From: Candidatus Solirubrobacter pratensis | GTDB taxonomy: Bacteria > Actinomycetota > Thermoleophilia > Solirubrobacterales > Solirubrobacteraceae | Direction: 5' to 3' | DNA length: 64,000 nt | Assembly (NCBI RefSeq): GCF_000425945.1 | Contig: NZ_KE384481.1 | Coordinates: 1-64,000 of the forward strand | In this document: positions 17,619 to 25,907 of the stretch, in pieces | Layout: each line of letters opens with the position of its first letter | Position numbering within the stretch: position 1 is the stretch's first letter | Notes under the pieces: generated by a model | What the model saw: only the letters and a program-made list of their open reading frames with translations | Database searches by the model: none | Told to the model about the DNA's origin: nothing | Program-made: the position numbers and the translations under genes

Positions 17619-19647
17619 ACAGGACGCTCACGACGTTGTCAGGCTGGCTGGTGACCCACACGGTGCCGCCGTCGGCGGCGATCGCGAACGGGTTCACGGA
17701 CAGGCTCACGGGATCGCCGACGACGCGCGAGTCCTTGGCGTCGATCTCGTACAGGTTGCTCGAGCTGTAGTTGGTGACGTAGACCGTGTCGCCGACCAGG
17801 GCCACCTGGCGCGGCTGCCGGCCGACGCTGATCGGGATCACCGAGCCGGTCGCCGTGACGACCTTGTACACCGTGTCGTCGTCGGGCACCGCGACCCACA
17901 GCGCGCCCTTGCCGTAGACCGCGTCCTCGCCGCGCGTGCTGCCCACCCGCAGCTCGCGGGCGCGCTCTCCGGTGCGGGGGTCCGCGCGGTAGACGCGCGC
18001 GCGGCGCCGGCTCACGACCCATAGCGCGCTCGGGCTGGTGGCGAGCGAGGCGATGCCGAACGGATACGGGACGCTCGAGAGCGTCCGGCCGGTCTTCGCG
18101 TCGAGCTTGAGCAGCGTGTCGGGCTGGCCGTTGCCGCTGACGATCCCCGCCCACACCGTGCTGCCCGACACGGCGACGGAGCCCGGGTTGCCGTTCACGG
18201 GGAGCCGCTTGAGCACGCGGCCGGAGCGGGGGTCGAGCTTGACGATCGCGTGCGAGCGCGAGACCGCGAGCCAGAGCGCGCCGCCGCCGGCCGCGGAGTC
18301 GTTGACGCCGATGCCGATGTCCGGCGCGTGCGAGCGGAGCTTCCCCGTCTTGGCCGAGATGATCGCCAGCTTGGAGCGCTTGAAGGAGCCGACGAAGAGG
18401 TTGCCGTCGAGCGCGCGCGCGACGTTCGGGCGCTCCCCCACCTTGATCGACTTCACGACCCGCAGCGGCGCCTGCGCGGTGGGCGTGGCGGCCGTGCCCG
18501 GCGTCGGCGTCGGCGTGCCGGCCGCGGGCGGGTCGCCGTCTCCGACGCCGAGCGCGACCGCCGCCGCGACGCCGACCCCCGCCGCCACCAGCAGTGCGGC
18601 GCCGAGCAGCGCCGGCCGGCGCGCGCGGTGCACGCGCGAGGGCTCCTGCGCGACGGTCTCCGCGTCCGCGCGGCCCTGCGTCACCGCGACCGGCCGGGCG
18701 GCGCTGATCGTCTCGGCCTCGACGGGCGCGGCTGCACCGGTGGCGACGAGCCGCTCGCGCCCGGCCGGCCGGCGCCCGGCCGCGGCCGCGAGCGTCGCGC
18801 GGCCGAGGTCGCCCGCGGACGGATAGCGCTCGTCCGGGTTCTTGGCCAAGGCGCGCTCGATCACCGCGTCGAACGCCTCCGGCGCGCCGTGCGCGCTGGG
18901 CTTCGGCGGCGCGTCGGACAGGTGCGCCCACAGCTTCGCCTCGTCCCCGTCGCGCGCGAACGGGACGCCGCCCGTGAGCGCGTAGTACAGGAGGCAGCCG
19001 AGCGCGTACACGTCGGCGCGCGCGTCGACCCGCTCGCCGCGGATCTGCTCCGGCGCCACGTAGTCCAGCGTCCCGACCCAGTGGCCCGGCTTGGTCGAGC
19101 CGGCCACCGACAGCACGTGCTTGGTCAGCCCGAAGTCGGTCAGGTAGACGTGGTCCTCGGGGCCGAGCAGGACGTTGGCCGGCTTGATGTCGCGGTGGAC
19201 GAGCCCGGCGGCGTGCGCGGCATCGAGCGCGGCGCCGATCTGGGCCACGAGCCGCGCCGCCCGCTCCGCCGGCAGCTTGCCCTCGCGGCGGACGAGGCTG
19301 CGGATGTCGTCGCCGCCGACGTAGCGCATCGCGATGTAGGCGATGCCGTTCTCCTCGCCGGCGTAGTAGATCGGGATGACGTTCGGGTGGTCGATCGACG
19401 CGGCCACCTTGGACTCGCGCACGAAGCGCGCGCGCATCGTCTGGTCCTCGAGCAGCCCGGGCGCGATCACCTTCAGCGCCACGGTGCGGTCGAGCGCGAG
19501 CTGCGTGGCGCGGTACACGACGCCCATGCCGCCACGGCCGGCAACGTCTTCTATGCGGTGTCCGGCGAAGACGGAACCGGCTGCAAGCTCGCCCATCGGT
19601 GTCAGGTCTATCAGCCGATCGCGCGCAGGCAGCATGCCGTCGTGCAT
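17599..19647 (-). CDS. transmembrane Ser/Thr protein kinase with C-terminal beta-propeller
   Basis: A PknB-type kinase (about 27-290; GRGGMGVVYRA, VALKVI, HRDIKPANVLL, DFGLTKH, GTLDYVAPEQ), a juxtamembrane segment, one membrane helix (about 345-370), a Pro/Thr linker and an extracellular YVTN/NHL-like propeller of ~300 residues with repeats such as GALWLAVSRSHAIVKLD and STVWAGIVSG. Sensing is therefore C-terminal and outside. The kinase domain is closely related to that of the CHASE2 kinase, so the two modules share an origin. Start choices are M1 (19647), M5 or M18; M18 lies just before the kinase domain and cannot be excluded. Confidence 0.92.
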   Translation of the reverse strand: MHDGMLPARDRLIDLTPMGELAAGSVFAGHRIEDVAGRGGMGVVYRATQLALDRTVALKVIAPGLLEDQTMRARFVRESKVAASIDHPNVIPIYYAGEENGIAYIAMRYVGGDDIRSLVRREGKLPAERAARLVAQIGAALDAAHAAGLVHRDIKPANVLLGPEDHVYLTDFGLTKHVLSVAGSTKPGHWVGTLDYVAPEQIRGERVDARADVYALGCLLYYALTGGVPFARDGDEAKLWAHLSDAPPKPSAHGAPEAFDAVIERALAKNPDERYPSAGDLGRATLAAAAGRRPAGRERLVATGAAAPVEAETISAARPVAVTQGRADAETVAQEPSRVHRARRPALLGAALLVAAGVGVAAAVALGVGDGDPPAAGTPTPTPGTAATPTAQAPLRVVKSIKVGERPNVARALDGNLFVGSFKRSKLAIISAKTGKLRSHAPDIGIGVNDSAAGGGALWLAVSRSHAIVKLDPRSGRVLKRLPVNGNPGSVAVSGSTVWAGIVSGNGQPDTLLKLDAKTGRTLSSVPYPFGIASLATSPSALWVVSRRRARVYRADPRTGERARELRVGSTRGEDAVYGKGALWVAVPDDDTVYKVVTATGSVIPISVGRQPRQVALVGDTVYVTNYSSSNLYEIDAKDSRVVGDPVSLSVNPFAIAADGGTVWVTSQPDNVVSVLSRDRGG

Positions 19648-19684
19648 GAACGGCCGGGCCGCGCAGATGTCGCGCGGGTGTCAG

Positions 19685-19756
19685 CGGGGGACCAGGGAAT
19701 CGAACCCCAACCTGCGGTTTTGGAGACCGCCATCCTAGCCGTTGGACCAGTCCCCC
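19685..19756 (-). tRNA. tRNA-Trp (anticodon CCA)
   Basis: A 72-base cloverleaf: acceptor GGGGGAC/GTCCCCC, anticodon stem GCGGT/ACCGC with loop CTCCAAA giving CCA, T-loop TTCGATT, discriminator G as usual for Trp. Confidence 0.92.
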
Positions 19757-19824
19757 CAGGGAGCGTGTAGCGGCCGCCCATATTAGTGGCCGCCGCCCGG
19801 CACCGCATAGGATGGGTGCTCCGT

Positions 19825-19906
19825 GCGGGCGTGGTGGAACTGGCAGACACGCCGGCTTTAGGTGCCGGTGCCGCAAGGCTTGGGGGTTCGAGTCCCTCCG
19901 CCCGCA
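19825..19906 (+). tRNA. tRNA-Leu (anticodon TAG)
   Basis: An 82-base class II tRNA with a long variable arm: acceptor GCGGGCG/CGCCCGC, anticodon loop CTTTAGG giving TAG, T-loop TTCGAGT, discriminator A. Confidence 0.93.
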
Positions 19907-20032
19907 TCAGCAGCCCATGGCGCTGGAGGAGACCGGATCTCGTCGGCGAGGCGGAGGCATCCGGCCGGTCGGACGTCCGTCCAACTTCCTCAAATCCCCC
20001 GCGGCGCCCGCCGATCTTCCCCTTGCACAGCT

Positions 20033-20109
20033 GACTCAGGGCAAACCCGTCGCGAGGCGGGGACGCAAAGCCAGAGGTCTCTCAGGGGGAGAGATGGCTC
20101 GGCCGCCAG
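20033..20109 (+). promoter_or_regulatory. cyclic-di-GMP-I (GEMM) riboswitch
   Basis: The conserved blocks occur in the right order: CAGGGCAAACC, a stem capped by a GNRA tetraloop (CGTC-GCGA-GGCG), GGGACGCAAAGCC, a second stem region, then GGCTCGGCCGCC. This matches the known c-di-GMP-I aptamer, including the tetraloop that docks on the second helix. It lies 43 bp upstream of the secreted subtilase, so c-di-GMP probably controls that protease. A hairpin CTTCCA/TGGAAG (20111-20128) and the ribosome-site hairpin follow as possible switching parts. Confidence 0.9.
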
Positions 20110-20130
20110 CTTCCAAAGACGGATGGAAGA

Positions 20131-20146
20131 GGCACAAGGAGGTGCC
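20131..20146 (+). promoter_or_regulatory. hairpin presenting the subtilase ribosome binding site
   Basis: GGCAC (20131-20135) pairs with GTGCC (20142-20146), leaving AAGGAG of the Shine-Dalgarno sequence AAGGAGGTG in the loop, 6 bases before the TTG start. Placed right after the riboswitch, it may couple ligand binding to translation. The direction of control (on or off) cannot be read from the sequence. Confidence 0.5.
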
Positions 20147-20151
20147 CTGAG

Positions 20152-21870
20152 TTGTTCGACACCTGCATCAACCGCTTGCGCATCCCGCTCGGCGCGGCCC
20201 TCGCGGCCGTCGTCGCGCTGCTGGCGCTCGGCGGACCCGTGGCACAGGGGGCCACGGCGCAGGAGCAGCTTGCGACGCTGGCCAGGAAGGCCCCGTCGCG
20301 CACGGTGCAGGCCATTGCGCAGTTCAAGCCGGCCTTCAGCGAGAAGAAGGCCCGCGCGCTGGTGCGCCGGCACGGCGGCCGCGTGACCGGCCGCATCCCG
20401 CTGATCCACGGGCTCGCGATCAAGGCGACCGCCAAGGAGGCGGCGGCGCTCCGGCGCGAGCGCAGCGTGATCGCGGTGACGCTCAACGGCAAGGTCAAGG
20501 CGCAGGGCGCGAGCTCCGGCCGCCTGAACACCAACTACCCGAAGACGATCCGCGCCGACAGGCTCTGGGACCGTGGGATCACGGGCTCCGGCGTCGGCGT
20601 CGCGGTGATCGACTCCGGCGTCGCGGGCGACCTCGTCGACTTCCGCGGCGCGGACGGCCGCTCGCGCGTGGTCGCCAACGTCGTCACGTCGCCCGGCGCC
20701 AAGAAGGCCGGAGACGGCCTCGGCCACGGGACGCACGTCGCCGGCATCATCGCGGGCAACTCGTTCAACCGGGCGCCCTCCGACCCGCTCTACGGCGACT
20801 ACGTCGGCGTCGCGCCGGACGCGAACCTGATCGTCGTCAAGGCGTCCGACGAGCAGGGCAACTCGACCGTGCTGGACGTCATCAACGGCATCCAGTTCGT
20901 CGTCGACCACAGGGACGACTACAACATCCGCGTCCTGAACCTGTCGCTGGCCGCGGACGCCGCGCAGTCCTATAGGACGGACCCGCTGGACGCCGCCGTC
21001 GAGTACGCGTGGGAGAAGGGCATCGTCGTCGTCGCCGCCTCGGGCAACCGCGGCAGCGATCGCGACGCCGTCCAGTACGCGCCGGGCAACGATCCGTTCG
21101 CGATCAGCGTCGGCGGTTCCGACGAGAAGGGCAACAGCGGCAAGGGCGCGCGCGCCTACTGGTCGAGCGCCGGCCGCACGCAGGACGGCTTCCCGAAGCC
21201 CGAGGTGATGGCGCCCGGCGCGCACATCGTCTCCACCCTCGCGCCCGACAGCGCGTTCCAGTACCTGTGCCCCACGTGCATCGTCGGCGGGGCGTACTTC
21301 AAGGCGGGCGGCACGTCGATGGCGGCGCCGGTCGTGTCCGGCGCGATCGCGCTGCTGCTGCAGGCGAAGCCGTACCTCACGCCCGACCAGGTCAAGGCCG
21401 CCCTGATGGCGACCGACAAGCCGGTCTTCGGCTCCGCCGGCGCGGGCGACATCGACGTCGAGGCGGCGGCGAGCCTCGGCACCGTCACGCCCGCGAACCG
21501 CGGGATCGTGCCGAACACGCTGATCCAGGCGCTCGATCGCCTCAACATCGACATCTCGCACTGGACGCGCTCCTCCTGGAGCGCGGCCACGGGCGCGTTG
21601 TCCGCCGGCTGGGCGCGCTCGAGCTGGTCGTGCGTCGCGTGCGGCTCGCTCGGCGCGGCGATCGACCCCACCCGCTCCTCGTGGAGCCGGAGCTCGTGGT
21701 CGAGCTTCGGCGAGGGCGCCGAGGACGAGGCCGCCCAGCTCGCTGCCGAGCAGGCCGCCGAGACGAGCCCGCCGGCCGCAGAGGAGACGCCGGCTCCCGC
21801 CGAGGCGCCTGCGCCCGAGCAGCCCGAGGCGACGCCGACCGCCACCCCGGACGCGGAGGTGGCGCCGTGA
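20152..21870 (+). CDS. secreted subtilisin-family serine protease (S8)
   Basis: A 572-residue exported protease with a signal peptide (to about residue 35), an inhibitor-I9-like prodomain (about 45-115) and an S8 catalytic domain. The triad is Asp in VAVIDSGVAG, His in GHGTHVAG and Ser in GGTSMAAPV. Past the domain lie RSSWS-type motifs (SRSSWSAATG, RSSWSCVACG, TRSSWSRSSWSSFG) and an acidic, Pro/Ala-rich tail. The TTG start at 20152 follows a strong ribosome site. The upstream c-di-GMP riboswitch suggests control linked to surface or lifestyle changes. The stop overlaps (GTGA, 21867) a 15-codon frame reading SLRRRASWGGKRRP, which may be chance or a tiny coupled peptide. Confidence 0.93.
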   Translation: MFDTCINRLRIPLGAALAAVVALLALGGPVAQGATAQEQLATLARKAPSRTVQAIAQFKPAFSEKKARALVRRHGGRVTGRIPLIHGLAIKATAKEAAALRRERSVIAVTLNGKVKAQGASSGRLNTNYPKTIRADRLWDRGITGSGVGVAVIDSGVAGDLVDFRGADGRSRVVANVVTSPGAKKAGDGLGHGTHVAGIIAGNSFNRAPSDPLYGDYVGVAPDANLIVVKASDEQGNSTVLDVINGIQFVVDHRDDYNIRVLNLSLAADAAQSYRTDPLDAAVEYAWEKGIVVVAASGNRGSDRDAVQYAPGNDPFAISVGGSDEKGNSGKGARAYWSSAGRTQDGFPKPEVMAPGAHIVSTLAPDSAFQYLCPTCIVGGAYFKAGGTSMAAPVVSGAIALLLQAKPYLTPDQVKAALMATDKPVFGSAGAGDIDVEAAASLGTVTPANRGIVPNTLIQALDRLNIDISHWTRSSWSAATGALSAGWARSSWSCVACGSLGAAIDPTRSSWSRSSWSSFGEGAEDEAAQLAAEQAAETSPPAAEETPAPAEAPAPEQPEATPTATPDAEVAP

Positions 21871-21974
21871 GCCTCCGCCGCCGCGCGAGCTGGGGCGGCA
21901 AGCGCCGCCCCTGAGTCCCGCAGCCCCGGCGCGAGCGGCGCACGCCGCTCGCGCCGCGCGCTATCGTCGCCCCG

Positions 21975-22445
21975 ATGGCCGGCGAGACCGTCGTCGTCGA
22001 GCACCCGAATCGCGGCAAGGCGTCGTCCCAGCTGACGCGCCTGCTCCTGATCGTCCTGCTGCTCGCCTCCGCCGCGCTGGTCGCGATCGTGACGCTCGGC
22101 GGCTGGGACACGCTGGAGGGCGCGAAGCCCGTCCAGGTCGCATACGTCCTCATCTACCTGGTGCTCGCGGTCTTCGTCGCGCGCTGGACGCGCGGCGTGC
22201 TGCCGATGATCGCCGCGCTGGCGATCATCCTCGGCATCTTCGCCGTGATCGCGACCCCGGCGTGGTTCGACCGCACGCGCGACGGCTTCTCCGACCCCGG
22301 CTTGTCGTCCGGCGTCCTGGGCTTGGTCTGCGGCCTGCTCGTCCCCGTGCAGGCCGCCTTGATCGTGCTCTCGCTGCAGGCGTTCCGGCAGGAGTGGAAC
22401 GTCGAGGTCGAGCGCGCGCCGGCACGCGAACCCGCGGCCGCCTAG
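21975..22445 (+). CDS. four-helix membrane protein, unknown
   Basis: 156 residues with about four hydrophobic helices (about 22-43, 57-75, 80-98, 117-137), a charged N-terminus inside and an acidic/Ala-rich C-terminus. No catalytic motif is visible and I do not recognise the family. ATG 21975 has a -10-like TATCGT 7 bases upstream and no ribosome site, suggesting a leaderless mRNA. It is separated from the subtilase by 104 bp. Confidence 0.75.
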   Translation: MAGETVVVEHPNRGKASSQLTRLLLIVLLLASAALVAIVTLGGWDTLEGAKPVQVAYVLIYLVLAVFVARWTRGVLPMIAALAIILGIFAVIATPAWFDRTRDGFSDPGLSSGVLGLVCGLLVPVQAALIVLSLQAFRQEWNVEVERAPAREPAAA

Positions 22446-22471
22446 CTACCCCCTACGATGTCAGCGCCCTT

Positions 22472-22554
22472 GCCCGGGTGGAGGAATGGCAGACTCGGGG
22501 CTCTCAAAAAGCCCTGCCTTTACGGGCGTGCGGGTTCGAATCCCGCCCCGGGCA
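22472..22554 (+). tRNA. tRNA-Leu (anticodon CAA)
   Basis: An 83-base class II tRNA: acceptor GCCCGGG/CCCGGGC, anticodon stem GGGCT/AGCCC with loop CTCAAAA giving CAA, long variable arm, T-loop TTCGAAT, discriminator A. It ends one base before the stop codon of the opposite-strand gene. Confidence 0.93.
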
Positions 22555-22555
22555 T

Positions 22556-22831
22556 CTAGAACGGCATCTTCGACCGGCCCCGGCGACCGGCGTTGCTGCT
22601 CTTCGCCATCGCCTTCTGGGAGGTGCCGAACGGCTTGCGGAACCAGCGGCTGAGCGGACCAGGCGCCTTGCCGGCGATGCGGCCGCCCGCCCCCGCGACG
22701 CGCTCGGAGCCGCGCTCCGGATGCCGCGACATGCGCGGGAACAGGAACCCGAGGATCAGCAGGATGATGCAGAGGGCTACGACTCCACCGATGACCATGG
22801 CCACGCCATACCCGCGCGGGGCGCCGATCAC
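22556..22831 (-). CDS. small single-pass membrane protein
   Basis: 91 residues: a short N-terminus, one hydrophobic helix (about 12-33, VIGGVVALCIILLILGFLF) and a basic cytoplasmic tail. Function unknown. GTG 22831 starts 9 bases after the IMPase stop on the same strand, so it is probably the last gene of the amidase-IMPase operon; ATG 22798 is an alternative start. Confidence 0.65.
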   Translation of the reverse strand: MIGAPRGYGVAMVIGGVVALCIILLILGFLFPRMSRHPERGSERVAGAGGRIAGKAPGPLSRWFRKPFGTSQKAMAKSSNAGRRGRSKMPF

Positions 22832-22840
22832 GCCGCCGGC

Positions 22841-23611
22841 TCAGGCGAGCTGCTCGAGCAGCGCGCCGGCGAGCCCCGGCGGCGCGACGAGCACGCCCGC
22901 CGCCGACGGGCCGACCGGCTCCAGCGGCCGGACCTCGAGCCCGGCGCGCTCGCAGATCAGTGCGCCGGCGGCGAGGTCCCACGGGTTGAGCCCGTGCTCG
23001 TAGTAGGCGTCCAGGCGCCCGCAGGCCGTCCACGCGAGGTCGATCGCGGCGGCGCCGAAGCGCCGCACGTCGCGGACGTGCGGCAGCAGGCGGGCGACGA
23101 CCTCGGCCTGGGCACGGCGCACGTCCGCGTCGTAGCCGAATCCCGTGCCGACCAGCGCGGTCGCGATGTCGGTACGCGTGGAGGCCGAGACCGGCGCGCC
23201 GTCCAGCGTCGCCGTGCCGTCGCGCTCGGCGGAGAAGAGCTCGTCGCGCACCGGGTCGTAGACGACGCCGGCGAGCGGGCCGGAGGCGTCCTCGCACGCG
23301 ATGCTGACCGCCCATTGCGGGATGCCGAAGAGGAAGTTGATCGTGCCGTCGAGCGGGTCGACGATCCAGCGCACGCCGCTGGTGCCGCCGGTGTCGCCGC
23401 CCTCCTCGCCGAGGATCCCGTCGCCCGGCCGCGCGCGGAGGATCCGCTCGCGGATCAGCCGCTCGGCGGAGTGATCGGCCTCGGAGACGAGATCGGTCGG
23501 CGTGCTCTTGGCCGAGACGCGCAGCTCGGGCCCCTCGAACGCGCCGCGCAGCAGCGCGCCCGCCTCGCGGGCGACGGCCTCGGCCAGCGCCCGCAGCTCG
23601 CCGACGGTCAC
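22841..23611 (-). CDS. inositol monophosphatase family protein
   Basis: 256 residues. It carries the metal/phosphate-binding signatures of the family: GEEGG, WIVDPLDGTINF and, near the end, NPWDLAAGALICERAG. Members cleave inositol-1-phosphate or similar sugar phosphates using Mg2+; the true substrate is not evident. GTG 23611 overlaps the amidase stop (GTGA), so the two are translationally coupled. Confidence 0.9.
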   Translation of the reverse strand: MTVGELRALAEAVAREAGALLRGAFEGPELRVSAKSTPTDLVSEADHSAERLIRERILRARPGDGILGEEGGDTGGTSGVRWIVDPLDGTINFLFGIPQWAVSIACEDASGPLAGVVYDPVRDELFSAERDGTATLDGAPVSASTRTDIATALVGTGFGYDADVRRAQAEVVARLLPHVRDVRRFGAAAIDLAWTACGRLDAYYEHGLNPWDLAAGALICERAGLEVRPLEPVGPSAAGVLVAPPGLAGALLEQLA

Positions 23612-25011
23612 AGCGCTGCTCCGCGAGCGCCCGCCGGCCCGGTCGGAGCCGCCGCGCCCATGGCCGGGATGTGCGTGTGCCACTCGCGGACGCCCTGCAG
23701 CTGCGCGCCGGCGGCGAGCAGGAGCGGCTCGGAGTCCGGCGGCCCGACGAGCTGCGCGCCGACCGGGAAGCCGTCGGCGGCGAAGCCGGCGGGGACGGCG
23801 AGCGCCGGCTGGCCGGTGTGGTTGAAGGCACCCGCGTAGGGAGCGAAGCGGACCATGCCGGCGAGGGTATAGGCCCCGCCGCGGCCGTCGTACTCCCGCA
23901 CGGGCGGCGGGCGGCGGGTGAACATCGGCGTCAGCACGAGGTCCGCGTCCGCGAAGATCACGCTGAGCCGCAGCGCGTCGTCCACCGCCGCTCGGCCCGC
24001 GGCGGCCGCGGCGCGCTCCGGGATCGCGCGCCCGATCCGCACGATGCCCCGCGCGCGGCGCGACAGCCGCTCGGCGTGGCCCACCTCGGCGGCCTTGTCG
24101 GCGATCCCGCGCAGGAACCGCGCGAGCACGCGGTTGCCCATCGTCAGTCCCCAGTCGAGGTCGCGCTCGAAGACCGTGTGCCCCGCCTCGCGCAACGCCG
24201 CCGCCACGCGCTCGACGCCGGCGAGCTGCTCGGCGTCCGCTCGCACGCCGAGCCCGGGCGGGAGGCCGGTCGAGACCGCGATGCGCAGCGAGCGCGGCTC
24301 GGGCAGCGGCGGGAACGCGTCGGCGATCACGCGCATCAGCAGCGCGGCGTCCTCGACCGAGCGCGCGATCGGCCCGAAGACGTTCATGCCCCGGAACGCC
24401 TTCACGTCCGGCGCGGTCGGCACGCGGCCGAACTGCGGCTTGAGGCCGAACAGGCCGCAGCACGCCGCGGGGATGCGGATCGAGCCGGCGCCGTCGGACC
24501 CAAGTGCGGCGGAGACCAGGCCGGCGGCGATCGCCGTGCCCGAGCCGCCGCTCGAGCCGCCCGAGGTGCGGTGCGGGTCCCACGGGTTGCGCGTGACGCC
24601 GAACGTCGGAGACTCGGTGAACGGCGTGATCATCAGCTCCGGCACGTGCGTCTTGCCGATGATCACGGCGCCGGCCGCGCGCAGCCGGCGAACGACCTCG
24701 GCGTCGGCCTTCGCGGGCACCGCGTCGGCGTCGCACCCGAAGGCCGAGATCTCGCCCGCGACGTCGATCTCGTCCTTGATCGCGACCGGGACGCCCAGCA
24801 GCGGACGCCGGTCCCCCGCGCGGCGGCGGCCGTCGGCCTGGCCGGCCTCCGCCAGCGCCTTCTCGGCCAGCACGACGCGGAACGCGTTGAGCACCGGGTC
24901 CAGCCGCGCGATCCGCGTCAGGTAGAGCTCCGTCAGCTCGCGCGCGGACAGCTCGCCGGCGGCGATCAGGGCGGCGTGGCGCGCGGGACCGGCGAACGCG
25001 AGGTCGTCCAT
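23608..25011 (-). CDS. amidase signature family hydrolase
   Basis: 467 residues with the amidase-signature core. The catalytic Lys lies in GVPVAIKDEIDVAG, the Ser-rich loop is RTSGGSSGGSGTAIAAGLV and the nucleophile context is GSDGAGSIRIPA, giving the Ser-Ser-Lys triad. The family hydrolyses carboxylic amides; this is not clearly GatA because no gatB/gatC lie nearby and the C-terminal part differs. ATG 25011 is chosen; a TAAGGT -10-like box lies 10 bases upstream. Confidence 0.9.
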   Translation of the reverse strand: MDDLAFAGPARHAALIAAGELSARELTELYLTRIARLDPVLNAFRVVLAEKALAEAGQADGRRRAGDRRPLLGVPVAIKDEIDVAGEISAFGCDADAVPAKADAEVVRRLRAAGAVIIGKTHVPELMITPFTESPTFGVTRNPWDPHRTSGGSSGGSGTAIAAGLVSAALGSDGAGSIRIPAACCGLFGLKPQFGRVPTAPDVKAFRGMNVFGPIARSVEDAALLMRVIADAFPPLPEPRSLRIAVSTGLPPGLGVRADAEQLAGVERVAAALREAGHTVFERDLDWGLTMGNRVLARFLRGIADKAAEVGHAERLSRRARGIVRIGRAIPERAAAAAGRAAVDDALRLSVIFADADLVLTPMFTRRPPPVREYDGRGGAYTLAGMVRFAPYAGAFNHTGQPALAVPAGFAADGFPVGAQLVGPPDSEPLLLAAGAQLQGVREWHTHIPAMGAAAPTGPAGARGAAL

Positions 25012-25060
25012 TCGGCGCCGCACCTTATCGGTCGCGGGCGTGAGCCGGGACGGCAGCCTC

Positions 25061-25076
25061 AGCCCGGATCCAGGCT
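25061..25076 (-). repeat. GGATCC-centred palindrome at a stop codon
   Basis: AGCCTGGATCCGGGCT (minus strand) begins at the last base of the TAA stop of the 25076-25798 gene. The outer arms are complementary except for one mismatch. A near-identical copy sits at the stop codon of the gene ending at 56087. Possibly a terminator-like element. Confidence 0.4.
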
Positions 25077-25798
25077 TAGAGGATGCCGAGCGCCTGCAGG
25101 TCCTCGACCGGCTCGCTGAACGAGCACGAGCCGTAGGCGATGAAGAGCTCCTGCCGCGCGGCCATGATCGCGCCCGCGCCGGCGCGGCGGCCGCGGGCGG
25201 CGAAGGCCTCGTCGTCGAGCGAGAACGCGGCCGGATCCTCCTCGGCGAGCAGCTGCACGAGATCGCGCTCGTCGAGGTCGTAGGCGAAGGCGAACACCGC
25301 CGCCGCCAGCAGGTTGAGGAAGCCATGCTGCTCGGGCGTGCGGAGCGGGTGGTGCAGGCCGGCGGTCGCCTTGAACGCCTTGCCCGCGTCGCGGCAGGCG
25401 ATCACGAACGCCGCGACCTCCTCGGCCGACGGGAATGTCTCGCCGCCGCAGCGGATCTTGGCGTCGCCCTCCGGGAGCGGATCGCCCGGGCGGATCTCGG
25501 TGAACACGCGCACGCCGTCCGGCGCCTGGATCGGCGTACGCGCCTCGACGAACTCGACGGCCGCGGGAAGCGGCGGCAGCGGATTCACGTCCGCCACCAC
25601 GCTCAGTCGCGGCACGAACCCGGCGGGCAGCTCGTCCAGCCGCGAGGCGGGGACGATGAAGCGGTCGAGCATCCAGGCGAAGCGCCCCGCACGCGCCTCA
25701 CGATCCGCCGCGACCGCGTCCGGCATCGAGAGCGACGCCGGCGGGAACAGCGCCGCGTGGTCGACGAGGCGCCCGAGCGCGGCACGCCTCGCACTCAC
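25076..25798 (-). CDS. conserved protein of unknown function
   Basis: 240 residues, soluble, no signal peptide. It contains HAALFPPASLSM near the N-terminus, KIRCGGETFPSAEEVAAFV in the middle and KATAGLHHPL, which together suggest an enzyme-like alpha/beta barrel, but I cannot name the family. Start GTG 25798 is the first in-frame start. It lies downstream of the acyl-CoA carboxylase gene on the same strand (110-bp gap). Confidence 0.7.
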   Translation of the reverse strand: MSARRAALGRLVDHAALFPPASLSMPDAVAADREARAGRFAWMLDRFIVPASRLDELPAGFVPRLSVVADVNPLPPLPAAVEFVEARTPIQAPDGVRVFTEIRPGDPLPEGDAKIRCGGETFPSAEEVAAFVIACRDAGKAFKATAGLHHPLRTPEQHGFLNLLAAAVFAFAYDLDERDLVQLLAEEDPAAFSLDDEAFAARGRRAGAGAIMAARQELFIAYGSCSFSEPVEDLQALGIL

Positions 25799-25907
25799 AC
25801 GACGCCTCCCGGGAGAACCGCCCCCTGGGCGGTTGCTCCGTGCAACGCGAGCCCCGAGCGGAGCGGTGACGAGGCCTCCGGCCGAGGCAGGTGCGAGTCC
25901 TCGCAGA

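Noticed and set aside
14243..22554. The tRNA genes as an integration site of a genomic island
   Set aside because: No integrase, no duplicated tRNA end and no phage-like genes are nearby; the tRNAs lie among ordinary genes.
22262..23839. A ~525-codon plus-strand frame opposite the IMPase and amidase genes
   Set aside because: Its composition is Arg/Ala/Gly-rich with no domain and it runs through the tRNA-Leu gene; the minus strand has IMPase and amidase catalytic motifs.
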